From an uncultured Christensenella sp. (lineage in GTDB: Bacteria; Bacillota; Clostridia; Christensenellales; UBA3700), in NCBI GenBank assembly GCA_910583995.1, contig CAJTYW010000001.1:1-64000 (forward strand): DNA of 64,000 bases, read 5' to 3'. The position numbers and the translations under genes are program-made. The notes below the pieces were generated by a model. That model was given only the letters and a program-made list of their open reading frames with translations, made no database searches and had not been told where the DNA came from. Shown here piece after piece: positions 17,134 to 24,936 of this stretch (position 1 is the first letter of the stretch; each line of letters starts with the position of its first letter).

Positions 17134-17836
17134 AAAAAACAATGAAGATAATTTGGAACTTAGCAGTGTAAAAGCTGTAGAAAAAATTATCGGATATACC
17201 TTTAATGATAAAAAAATATTGCAAAGAGCTATCACTCATAGTTCTTACAATACTCTTAAAGGGATAGAAGGGGAAAGTTATGAAAGAATGGAATTTTTAG
17301 GGGATTCTATTCTTGGATTTGTGGTTGCGGACGAACTTTACAAAAAATATCCGCAGTTTGACGAAGGTATGCTTACAAAATTTAAAGCGAATATTGTAAG
17401 TTCTGCACCGCTTGCAGATATTATCGATAGTAGCAAGATTTTTGAATATGTTTTGTATGACAAGACAAATACCTTTAAACAAAAAAAGAAAAGCGATTTT
17501 TTTGAGTCAATTGTGGCAGCTATTTATTTGGATAGTAATGGACTTAAAGCAACAAGACAATTTATTTTGAAGTATTTAAAGCCTTATATTTCTGCAGAAA
17601 TCAAAAACGATACATTTGATTATAAATCTATGCTGTATGAATACTGCAGTGCTAAAAAAATGCTTATTACTTTTGAGCAAAAAGATGTTACAGGTCCTTC
17701 ACACGATTTAACTTTTACAATGCAGCTTTTAATAAACGGCGAAATAATTTGTGAAGCACAAGGTAAAAAGAAACAAGATGCAGAAAAAAAATGCAGTAAG
17801 CAAGCTTTGATTAAATTTGGAGAGATAAGCGACTAA
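17123..17836 (+). CDS. rnc: Ribonuclease III
   Basis: The 237-aa double-strand RNA endonuclease matures rRNA and processes mRNAs. The catalytic signature ERMEFLGDSILG is near residues 54-65, with the second acidic site FFESIVAAIYLD near 125. The double-stranded RNA binding domain occupies about 165-234 (KSMLYEYCSAKK, KKKQDAEKKCSKQAL). Length is normal. It overlaps the plsX end by 11 bases and its stop overlaps the prmA start codon, so translation is coupled. Confidence 0.95.
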   Translation: MIIRKNNEDNLELSSVKAVEKIIGYTFNDKKILQRAITHSSYNTLKGIEGESYERMEFLGDSILGFVVADELYKKYPQFDEGMLTKFKANIVSSAPLADIIDSSKIFEYVLYDKTNTFKQKKKSDFFESIVAAIYLDSNGLKATRQFILKYLKPYISAEIKNDTFDYKSMLYEYCSAKKMLITFEQKDVTGPSHDLTFTMQLLINGEIICEAQGKKKQDAEKKCSKQALIKFGEISD

Positions 17837-18762
17837 TGAAATATAAAGAGATAACAGTAAACACTACAACAGAAGGTAGTGACTTAGTTTCAATGGTTTT
17901 GTATGAATGTGGCAGTGATGGAGTAAGCATTTATGACAGCAAAGATATATTGGAACTTATAAAAAGTGATATCATTTGGGATTATATTGAGCCTTCAGTT
18001 TTAGAGCAAAGCCCTATATGCAAAGTCAAAGGTTTTTATGATGTTACAAATTTTAGCGAAGTTTATCAAAATGTTTTAAATGGACTTAATAGTTTAAGGG
18101 AAAATTCACCTTTTGAGCTTGGAAGTTTGGAGATAGAAGTTAACGAATTGGACGATGCTGATTGGGTTAATGAGTGGAAAAAGTACTATAAACCCATACA
18201 TATTGGAAATATCGTAATTGTTCCTAAATGGATAAAATATCAAAAACAGGAAAATGAGAAAGTTGTGCTTATTGACCCAGGTATGGCTTTTGGAACAGGT
18301 TCACACGAGAGTACAAGGCTTTGTTTAGAATTATTTAGTGAACTTGACACTATAGACAAAAGCGTGCTTGATATAGGCGCTGGTAGTGGTATTTTGGGTA
18401 TTACGGCAAGTATATGCGGTGCAAAACAGGTGTATTTGAGCGATATTGCACCACTTGCAGTAAAAGCTTGCAAAGAAAATGCTGAGCTTAACAATATAAA
18501 AAACGCCATAATTACTCAGGCGGATTTGCTTGAGAGTGCAACAATAAAAGGTGATATTGTTTTTGCAAATATCACAGCGGATATTTTGATTTATTTATCT
18601 CAAAATATAGAAAATGTATTAAATGAAAATGGTTATATCATTTTATCCGGTATAATTCACCAAAGATATGACGAAGTTTTAAAAGCATATCTTGACAAAG
18701 GGTTTATAGTAGATAAATCTGTTGTATTGGGCGAGTGGTGTGGCTTAAGACTAAAAAAATAG
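17836..18762 (+). CDS. prmA: Ribosomal protein L11 methyltransferase
   Basis: The 308-aa enzyme methylates amino groups of ribosomal protein L11 with S-adenosylmethionine. The N-terminal L11-binding domain is followed by the Rossmann methyltransferase with DPGMAFGTGSHESTRLCLE near 149, VLDIGAGSGILGI near 178 and the NPPY-like motif FANITADILI near 236. The start codon overlaps the rnc stop (TAATG). PrmA and RsmE are paired in many Firmicutes, as here. Confidence 0.94.
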   Translation: MKYKEITVNTTTEGSDLVSMVLYECGSDGVSIYDSKDILELIKSDIIWDYIEPSVLEQSPICKVKGFYDVTNFSEVYQNVLNGLNSLRENSPFELGSLEIEVNELDDADWVNEWKKYYKPIHIGNIVIVPKWIKYQKQENEKVVLIDPGMAFGTGSHESTRLCLELFSELDTIDKSVLDIGAGSGILGITASICGAKQVYLSDIAPLAVKACKENAELNNIKNAIITQADLLESATIKGDIVFANITADILIYLSQNIENVLNENGYIILSGIIHQRYDEVLKAYLDKGFIVDKSVVLGEWCGLRLKK

Positions 18763-18786
18763 TTTTTTTGATTTAGGTTGTTTGAT

Positions 18787-19518
18787 ATGGAAATAAGAAG
18801 ATTTTATGTTGATTGCAATGATATAAACGAAGATGTCGTTACTATTAGTGGCGACGAGTTTTGGCATTTGACTAAAGTCTTAAGGTACAAAGTAGGGTAT
18901 CAAATCATTGTTTGCAATAATAAGGACGGAAAAGATTATTACTGCACAATAAAAACAATCGAAAAAGATTATTGTACGGCAATAGTACAAAAAATTTGTG
19001 ATAATGAATGTAAAACAAAAGTTGCCGTGACATTGTATCAAGCACTGCCAAAAGGCGATAAAATTGACTTGATAGTACAAAAAGCTGTAGAACTTGGAGT
19101 TCAAGATATAGTATTTTTTAATTCCGATTATGTTAGCGAAAAAAAGTTTAATTTAGATAGATTAAACAAAATAAATGTGGAAGCTTGCAAACAATGTGGC
19201 AGGTCAAGAATTTCTAATATTTCTGGGCTTTTGACTTTTGATAAAATGTTAGATAGCTTAAAAATTTATGATAAAGTTATAATCTGCTATGAAGATGAAA
19301 AAGTTAACAGCATAAAATGCGAACTTGAAAATTGCACATATAACAATATTGCAATAATTATTGGCAGTGAAGGCGGTTTTAGTGAGCAGGAAGTTGATTT
19401 GTGCAAAAAACAAGGTGCAGTTTCAGTTACGCTTGGTAGTAGAATAATGAGATGTGAGACAGCGTCAATTGTAACTTGTGGTATTGTTATGTATGAGTTA
19501 GGGGAAATGAGCAGATGA
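18787..19518 (+). CDS. rsmE: 16S rRNA m3U1498 methyltransferase
   Basis: The 243-aa SPOUT-class enzyme methylates N3 of U1498 in 16S rRNA. It has a PUA-like N-terminus followed by the knotted SPOUT domain. Motifs include ALPKGDKIDLIVQKAVELGV, EACKQCGRSRI, IIIGSEGGFSEQEVDL and LGSRIMRCETAS. Start choice: ATG at 18787 has an AGG about 8 bases upstream, whereas the in-frame TTG at 18778 has no site. Its end overlaps mtaB by four bases. Confidence 0.93.
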   Translation: MEIRRFYVDCNDINEDVVTISGDEFWHLTKVLRYKVGYQIIVCNNKDGKDYYCTIKTIEKDYCTAIVQKICDNECKTKVAVTLYQALPKGDKIDLIVQKAVELGVQDIVFFNSDYVSEKKFNLDRLNKINVEACKQCGRSRISNISGLLTFDKMLDSLKIYDKVIICYEDEKVNSIKCELENCTYNNIAIIIGSEGGFSEQEVDLCKKQGAVSVTLGSRIMRCETASIVTCGIVMYELGEMSR

Positions 19519-20735
19519 AGGTAGTTGTTTACAATCTTGGCTGCAAAGTCAACCAATATGAAAGTGACGGGATTTTAACAAAATTATCTGAGTTAGGATA
19601 TGAAGTTTCTGATAGCTTGCAATTTGCTGATGCTTATGTGCTTAACACTTGTGCTGTTACCAATGAAGCAGAAAAAAAATCTAGACAAGCTATAAGTAGA
19701 TGTCTTAACTTTAATAAAGATGCAAAAATAATAGTTTGTGGGTGTGCATCGGAGCATAACTCAAAACAATTTGAAGGTAAAGATGGCGTTACATATATAA
19801 GTGGTGTTGCAAATAAAAATAAAATTCCAGATATATTAAATGAAAAAGGCGTTTTTGTATCAAAGATTGAGGGTAAGTATGAAGAAGAATTGCAGCCTGA
19901 TTTAGTAAGAACAAGAGCTTATGTTAAAATTCAGGACGGGTGCAATAATTTTTGTTCATATTGTATAATACCTTATTTGCGTGGTAGGTCAAGGTCTCGC
20001 AGTATTGAGAGTGTAGTTGCAGAATGTGAGAAATTGCAAAAATCTACAAATGAAATAGTTTTAACAGGCATAGATATGTCAAGTTATGGCTTAGATATAG
20101 GAAGTTCTTTGACAGAACTTATAAATAGCTTGAAAGATATTAATGTAAGAATAAGATTAGGGTCATTAGAAGCAAGAGTTATAACAAAAGAATTTTTGCA
20201 AGCGACTAAGAGCCTGAAAAAGTTTTGTCCGCATTTTCATTTATCTCTTCAAAGTGGTGATGACAATACTTTAAAAAATATGAACAGAAAGTATACTGGG
20301 GCATTCTATGCCGAAAAAGTAAGTTTAGTTAGAGAGTTTTATCCAAATAGCGGAATTACTACAGATTTGATTTGCGGATTTCCAACAGAAACAGATAAAG
20401 AGTTTGAAAACACTTTAAAGTTTATAGATGAAATTAAATTTTCCGATATGCACATATTTGCTTACTCTAAAAGGGAAGGCACTGTTGCAAGTAAATACGG
20501 AGCTTTAAGCGGTGATATCGTAAAAAGCCGTACAAAGCTTGCAGAGAGAATTGCCCGAAAAAATAAAGCGGATTATTATAAATCTTTTATCGGAAAAAAA
20601 GTTGAAATTTTAATGGAAAATGCCGGCGGTTATACAAGGGAATATGTCAAAGTTTTGACAAGTGGAATAGAAGGTGAACTTTTGAAAGTTGTACCTACAA
20701 GCTATGATGAAATAAATGAAGTTTTGCTTGTGTGA
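19515..20735 (+). CDS. mtaB: tRNA t6A37 methylthiotransferase MtaB
   Basis: The 406-aa radical SAM enzyme converts t6A to ms2t6A at position 37 of tRNAs reading ANN codons. It has the MTTase N-terminal domain (YNLGCKVNQYES, then NTCAVTNEAEKKSRQ) and the radical SAM cluster motif CNNFCSYCIIP near 142-152. SLQSGDD and a C-terminal TRAM-like segment follow. The Cys set for both Fe-S clusters is complete. It is the last gene of the plsX-rnc-prmA-rsmE-mtaB run. Confidence 0.94.
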   Translation: MKVVVYNLGCKVNQYESDGILTKLSELGYEVSDSLQFADAYVLNTCAVTNEAEKKSRQAISRCLNFNKDAKIIVCGCASEHNSKQFEGKDGVTYISGVANKNKIPDILNEKGVFVSKIEGKYEEELQPDLVRTRAYVKIQDGCNNFCSYCIIPYLRGRSRSRSIESVVAECEKLQKSTNEIVLTGIDMSSYGLDIGSSLTELINSLKDINVRIRLGSLEARVITKEFLQATKSLKKFCPHFHLSLQSGDDNTLKNMNRKYTGAFYAEKVSLVREFYPNSGITTDLICGFPTETDKEFENTLKFIDEIKFSDMHIFAYSKREGTVASKYGALSGDIVKSRTKLAERIARKNKADYYKSFIGKKVEILMENAGGYTREYVKVLTSGIEGELLKVVPTSYDEINEVLLV

Positions 20736-20749
20736 AATTGGAAAATAAA

Positions 20750-20774
20750 ATTTAATACCGATTTTCATAAGGTG
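20750..20774 (-). repeat. 25-bp intergenic repeat, copy 3
   Basis: On the - strand it reads CACCTTATGAAAATCGGTAT followed by TAAAT. It starts 15 bases after the mtaB stop. The 3' 16 bases match the other copies fully. Confidence 0.7.
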
Positions 20775-20885
20775 TTAATATATTTTTAATATTTGAGAGA
20801 GATAATATTAAATTTTAAAGATTATTATTTACAAAATAAATATCGTATATATTATAGCAATTTAATTGTTTTTAGGAGGATAAAT

Positions 20886-21224
20886 ATGGATTGTATTTTT
20901 TGCAAAATTATTAAAGGTGAAATCCCTAGTACTAAAGTGTATGAAGATGATAAAATGATTATTATTAATGACATTGCTCCGCAAGCAACAAAACATTATC
21001 TTGCAATACCAAAAGAGCATTTTGCAAATATTGTAGAAATGACTGATAGTCAAGCACAAGTAGTAGGCAAAATGTTAAAGAAAATTGGTGAGCTTGCAGA
21101 TAGTTTAGGGCTTGAAGATGGCTTTAGAATTGTGTCTAATAAAGGCGAAAATGGGTGTCAAAGTGTAGGACATTTGCACATTCACATACTTGGTGGAGAA
21201 AAATTATCCGAAAAAATGGCATAA
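20886..21224 (+). CDS. HIT family nucleotide-binding protein
   Basis: This 112-aa histidine-triad protein begins CIFCKIIKGEIPSTKVYEDD, the classical HIT start with two Cys, and ends with the catalytic HLHIHILGG. Relatives hydrolyse AMP derivatives such as adenosine 5'-monophosphoramidate. AGGAGG seven bases before the ATG at 20886 makes this a better start than the in-frame codon at 20793, whose extra residues have no family counterpart. rpsU follows after its own promoter. Confidence 0.93.
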   Translation: MDCIFCKIIKGEIPSTKVYEDDKMIIINDIAPQATKHYLAIPKEHFANIVEMTDSQAQVVGKMLKKIGELADSLGLEDGFRIVSNKGENGCQSVGHLHIHILGGEKLSEKMA

Positions 21225-21238
21225 TTTATATTTTTTGC

Positions 21239-21266
21239 TTGACATTATCAAAAAAATAAGTATAAT
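21239..21266 (+). promoter_or_regulatory. Consensus promoter of rpsU
   Basis: TTGACA (21239-21244), 16-base spacer, TATAAT (21261-21266). Confidence 0.8.
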
Positions 21267-21311
21267 AAAATAGTAATAAATCCGCATCTCGGGAAGGAGG
21301 GGACAAAAGGT

Positions 21312-21491
21312 ATGTCTACAATTAGAGTTGGAGAGAATGAGTCATTGGACAGCGCTATTCGCCGTTTTAAGAGAAAATGTGCAAGAGATGGTATCATTGG
21401 TGACCTTCGCCGTAAAGAAGCTTATGAAAAGCCAAGTGTAAAAAGAAAGAAAAAGGCAGAAGCTGCTAGAAAGAGAATGTATAAAGCATAA
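21312..21491 (+). CDS. rpsU: 30S ribosomal protein S21
   Basis: The 59-aa basic protein reads MSTIRVGENESLDSAIRRFK and continues with the C..DGIIGDLRRKEAYEKPS and Lys/Arg-rich tail typical of S21, which takes part in translation initiation. GGAAGGAGG, about 12 bases upstream of the ATG, is a very strong ribosome binding site. It is a single-gene unit with a consensus promoter and a strong terminator. Confidence 0.97.
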   Translation: MSTIRVGENESLDSAIRRFKRKCARDGIIGDLRRKEAYEKPSVKRKKKAEAARKRMYKA

Positions 21492-21498
21492 TATTAAT

Positions 21499-21526
21499 GG
21501 CCCCGTGTAAACGGGGTTATTTTTTG
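21499..21526 (+). terminator. Terminator of rpsU
   Basis: CCCCGT pairs with ACGGGG around GTAA, followed by TTATTTTTTG. Confidence 0.88.
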
Positions 21527-21873
21527 TCGAATTTAGGAGAATTGTGTAATATTTTTGCTTTTACATTGGTAATAATTATACTTTTTAAATAACTTAAATT
21601 TTTGATTTAATACTTTTAGATAAATAATAAAAAACAACTGAAAAAATAAATATAGCAGAACATAATAAAACAGAAGTAAGCAGTTTAAAGTAGAAAATTT
21701 TGAAATAAACTACTTACACTTTTAATTGACATTAGCCTAATAATATTAGAAGTATTATTCGTAGGCAGCAGAATAATCCACTTAAAGGAATTATTAAAAA
21801 CAAAACAAGAATATTTTAATTACTAAGGAGTGTTTAATGATTGTTATGTATTATTTAAAGGAGAGATTTAAAA
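21527..21873. other. Gene-free region with several inverted repeats
   Basis: About 350 bases without a supported gene. GTAAGCAGTTTA (21676-21687) pairs with TAAACTACTTAC (21706-21717) with one mismatch. AATAATA and TATTATT pair at 21739-21759. AATAATCC pairs with GGAATTATT (with a bulge) near 21771-21795. The hairpins precede the unknown gene at 21874 and may form its leader. A TTGACA at 21725 lacks a convincing -10. Confidence 0.45.
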
Positions 21874-22191
21874 ATGAAAAATTCTATTCAGAGTGTGGCA
21901 AAACAAGCCAAGTCGCGCATAAAAAGCGGATATTGGTCGCAAGTTAAAAATGAGAAAATTGCAATAATGCAAGAAATTGAACAAGTAGATAATGAAATGT
22001 ACGAAGTTGTAGCGTCGATAATAGAAAGTGACGAAATAGTGTTAAATCCTATTACAAAACTTATGGACGAAGGATATTATGAAAGTTTATCGGAGGACGG
22101 CAAAAACAGATATGTGCTAGAACTTGCAAATAAATATTTAAAACTTTGCCGTGAGTACGAAAGACGCAATAAAAAAACAGTAACAGCTTGA
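21874..22191 (+). CDS. Hypothetical protein, 105 aa
   Basis: No family was recognised. The protein is small, charged and mostly helical by composition, with no signal peptide or membrane segment. The N-terminus is basic and polar (SVAKQAKSRIKSGYW) and the rest acidic (EIEQVDNEMYEVVASIIESDE). A clear AAGGAGA ribosome binding site lies 9 bases before the ATG and the codons look like those of the neighbours, so it is probably real. It stands alone between rpsU and recX, behind a region rich in inverted repeats. Confidence 0.7.
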   Translation: MKNSIQSVAKQAKSRIKSGYWSQVKNEKIAIMQEIEQVDNEMYEVVASIIESDEIVLNPITKLMDEGYYESLSEDGKNRYVLELANKYLKLCREYERRNKKTVTA

Positions 22192-22381
22192 CAAATTTGA
22201 TAAATTTTTTAGATTTTAAATACTTTTTGATTAAATTTTAAGTAACTTTAGTTGATTTTTACAAAATACCAAATACAAAATTATAAAAATACATATTTTA
22301 AATAGTTAAATAGGCGGTCGTTTGATTGCCTTTTTATTTTAATGCAAATTTTGATTTTGATTGGCTTTATTTAGTTTAGCC

Positions 22382-22410
22382 TTGATTTTTTTGTTTTAAT
22401 ATGCTAAAAT
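22382..22410 (+). promoter_or_regulatory. Promoter of the recX-birA run
   Basis: TTGATT (22382-22387), 17-base spacer ending in TGC, TAAAAT (22405-22410). Confidence 0.6.
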
Positions 22411-22444
22411 ATTTGTGTAATTTACAATGTTTGAAGGTTAATTT

Positions 22445-23059
22445 ATGGTAATAACACAATTTAATGTGAGCGGACAAAATGTGAATATATGGATTGACGG
22501 AGAGTTTTGGGCTGAAATACCTTATATTATTGCCTTTGACTTTAGGTTGCATAAAGGCAGTGAAGTAGATGATAGCTTGCTTATGGATATAGAGACTAAA
22601 GTTGCTTTGGAAAAGGCATTTGAGTATTCTATAAAATATCTTGCAAGATATGCTGTTTCTGTTAAAAAAATGCGACAAAAATTATATGAAAAAGAATATA
22701 CAAAACAGGTTGTAGATAACACAATCCAAAAACTAATAGAGTATAAATATTTAGATGATTTTGCTTTTGCGGAAAATCTTGTTGCAAGAAAATCGGGTAA
22801 ACTTGGCAAACATAGACTTAAGGCAGAATTGATAAACAAAGGAATTGCAAGCGACATAATCGAGCAAGTTTTGGAAAGCTTAGATAAAGACGATATGTTT
22901 GAGTCGGCGATGGCTGTTGCGAATAAATGGTACAGGTCACATAGCTTAGAGAGTTTGGAAGATAATCAAAAGTTTTTGCGGTTTATGGCATATCGTGGTT
23001 TTGATTACGATTTAATTAACAGATGCAGAGAGGTATTGAAGTTTGGAAAAGACGAGTGA
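22445..23059 (+). CDS. recX: Regulatory protein RecX
   Basis: The 204-aa helical protein matches RecX, which binds RecA filaments and limits recombinase activity. The three-helix repeats show RecX signatures: ALEKAFEYSIKYLARYAVSVKKMRQKL, YKYLDDFAFAENLVARKSGKLGKHRLKAELINKGI (partial motifs listed by key residues) and YRGFDYDLINR near the C-terminus. An N-terminal extension of about 55 residues, as in other Firmicutes RecX, precedes them. recA is not nearby. birA starts inside its 3' end. Confidence 0.88.
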   Translation: MVITQFNVSGQNVNIWIDGEFWAEIPYIIAFDFRLHKGSEVDDSLLMDIETKVALEKAFEYSIKYLARYAVSVKKMRQKLYEKEYTKQVVDNTIQKLIEYKYLDDFAFAENLVARKSGKLGKHRLKAELINKGIASDIIEQVLESLDKDDMFESAMAVANKWYRSHSLESLEDNQKFLRFMAYRGFDYDLINRCREVLKFGKDE

Positions 23060-23987
23060 TAAAATATTGGAATTGCTAATTAATACAAATGAGTACTTAA
23101 GTGGTGAATATATTGGCAATTTGCTTGGAATAAGCAGAATTGCGGTAAATAAGCAAATTAAAAAACTTATTGCAAGCGGGATAGATATAGAAATTAGCAG
23201 AAAAGGTTATAAATACATAGAAAATGATAGCTTGACACCACAAACGCTTATGAAAAAATTATCATCAAAAGGTATAGATATTCCTGTGTTTGTGGAAGAA
23301 GTTACAAGTACAAATAACGAAGTTAAAAGATTGTATCCGAAGGTAAACAAAGATTTTTTGTTCGTTGCACCAAGACAAGTTAGTGGTAGAGGTCGACTTG
23401 ATAGAGTTTTTGTATCGGAATATGGCGGAGCTTACATTACGCTTTGTTATAAGCCTAAAAAATTACTGGTGTCTGACTCACTAAAACTTGTGTTGCTTAC
23501 AGGACTTGCCGTTGCAAAAGTGCTTAAAAAATACACTGATAATGTTACCATAAAATGGCCGAATGATGTGTTTGTAAATGGTAAAAAGATTTGTGGAATA
23601 CTATTGGAATCTGTTGTTACGGAGAATATGACAGAAGCAATATTTTTGGGAATCGGGGTAAACATTACAAATGAAATTCCGCTTGAATTGCAGGAAAAAG
23701 TAACATCTTTAAAACTTGAGAATGTAAAGACAATGCCAAGAGAACAATTGATTGTTGAAATTGTAGAATTGCTTTATCAAATGCTAGATAAATATCAAGA
23801 AAATGGATTTTCGTCATTTATACAAGATTATACAGATTTATCAATTACATTAAATCACAATGTGGTAGTAAACAATGGTGGAATTAAAAAATCTGGGTTT
23901 GGTGTAGGCTTGAGTGAAGAAGGTTATTTGTTGTTAGAGAATAATGGAGTAATAGAAAAAATAATATTAGGCGATATAGAGGTATAA
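23043..23987 (+). CDS. birA: Biotin-protein ligase / biotin operon repressor BirA
   Basis: The 314-aa protein has an N-terminal winged helix (YIGNLLGISRIAVNKQIKKL) and a catalytic domain. The catalytic motif normally GRGRxGR reads SGRGRLDRVF, and KWPNDVFVNGKKICGILLE is the biotin/AMP pocket segment. A C-terminal SH3-like domain follows. It makes biotinyl-AMP, transfers biotin to the carrier encoded at 2331 and, with its DNA-binding domain, may repress biotin genes. The start is TTG overlapping recX, with AGAGGT upstream. Confidence 0.93.
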   Translation: MEKTSDKILELLINTNEYLSGEYIGNLLGISRIAVNKQIKKLIASGIDIEISRKGYKYIENDSLTPQTLMKKLSSKGIDIPVFVEEVTSTNNEVKRLYPKVNKDFLFVAPRQVSGRGRLDRVFVSEYGGAYITLCYKPKKLLVSDSLKLVLLTGLAVAKVLKKYTDNVTIKWPNDVFVNGKKICGILLESVVTENMTEAIFLGIGVNITNEIPLELQEKVTSLKLENVKTMPREQLIVEIVELLYQMLDKYQENGFSSFIQDYTDLSITLNHNVVVNNGGIKKSGFGVGLSEEGYLLLENNGVIEKIILGDIEV

Positions 23988-23988
23988 A

Positions 23989-24879
23989 ATGCTTGATTTT
24001 TTTAAGATTGGAAATGTAGAGAGTAAAACAAAATCAACAGGTGTAACGGTCATTCTTGCAGAAGGTGGGGCGACAGGTGGTGTGAGTGTACGTGGTAGTG
24101 CCCCTGCGACAAGGGAAACTGACCTATTAAAATCTGAAAATGCAGTGGATAAAGTAAATGCAATTTTTTTGAGTGGCGGTAGTGCTTTTGGACTTGATAG
24201 TGCAAGTGGTATTGTGCAATATCTTGCGGAAAAAGGTATTGGTTATAGTACATCTGCAATGCCTGTTCCTATCGTTTGTGGTGCTTGCCTTTATGATTTG
24301 GAATATATAAATGCAGGATTCCCAGATAAGGAATTAGGTTATAAAGCTTGCCTAAATGCAAAGGAAAATAACTTTGAGTGCGGAAATGTAGGTGCAGGTT
24401 GCGGTGCGACTGTTGGCAAAGTTTTGGGAGCAATGAGTGCATCTAAAGGTGGACTAGGAATTGCAACTTTTGCATTTGATGATGGCGTAGAAATGTGTGC
24501 TATAGTTGCAGTAAATGCTTTTGGCGATATTTACGATTTCCGTAATGGTAAAAAAGTAAGTGGTGCTGTTATTAATGGGCAAAGTATAGATATTATAGAT
24601 TTGCTTAACTATGACAGAAAAATGTTGCAATCTTTAGGACAAAACACTACTATCGGTTGTGTACTTACAAACGCTAAATTAACAAAAAGTGAAGCAAATA
24701 AACTTGCAGACATTGCGCACGACGGCTATGCTATGACGATTAAACCTTGTCATACTATGGTGGACGGAGATGCTATTTTTGCTTTAGCAAGTGGTGAAGT
24801 TGAAGGTGATTTTATGAAAATCTCTTGTTACGCACCAACATTAATGGCAAGAGCAATTTTAAATGCTTTTGAAAAATAA
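23989..24879 (+). CDS. P1 family (DmpA/NylC-type) N-terminal nucleophile hydrolase
   Basis: The 296-aa protein belongs to the P1 peptidase family, which cleaves itself to expose a Ser or Thr nucleophile. N-terminal motifs are ATGGVSVRGSAPATRETDLL and FLSGGSAFGLDSASGI. CGNVGAGCGATVGK is at 131-144. The expected cleavage site is Asn219-Thr220 in QNTTIGCVLTNAKL, like the Asn-Thr site of NylC. Relatives are beta-aminopeptidases or amidases; the substrate here is unknown. It follows birA by one base and precedes nnr by 57 bases, so it is in the same run. Confidence 0.9.
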   Translation: MLDFFKIGNVESKTKSTGVTVILAEGGATGGVSVRGSAPATRETDLLKSENAVDKVNAIFLSGGSAFGLDSASGIVQYLAEKGIGYSTSAMPVPIVCGACLYDLEYINAGFPDKELGYKACLNAKENNFECGNVGAGCGATVGKVLGAMSASKGGLGIATFAFDDGVEMCAIVAVNAFGDIYDFRNGKKVSGAVINGQSIDIIDLLNYDRKMLQSLGQNTTIGCVLTNAKLTKSEANKLADIAHDGYAMTIKPCHTMVDGDAIFALASGEVEGDFMKISCYAPTLMARAILNAFEK

Positions 24880-24936
24880 AATTTTAATAAACAAATAATA
24901 AAATTTTTATAAATTATAAAATATCGGTTAAATTTT

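Noticed and set aside
24908..24926. Further copy of the 25-bp repeat (ATATCGGTTAAATTT)
   Set aside because: Two bases are missing from the core and similarity outside it is no more than expected in AT-rich DNA.
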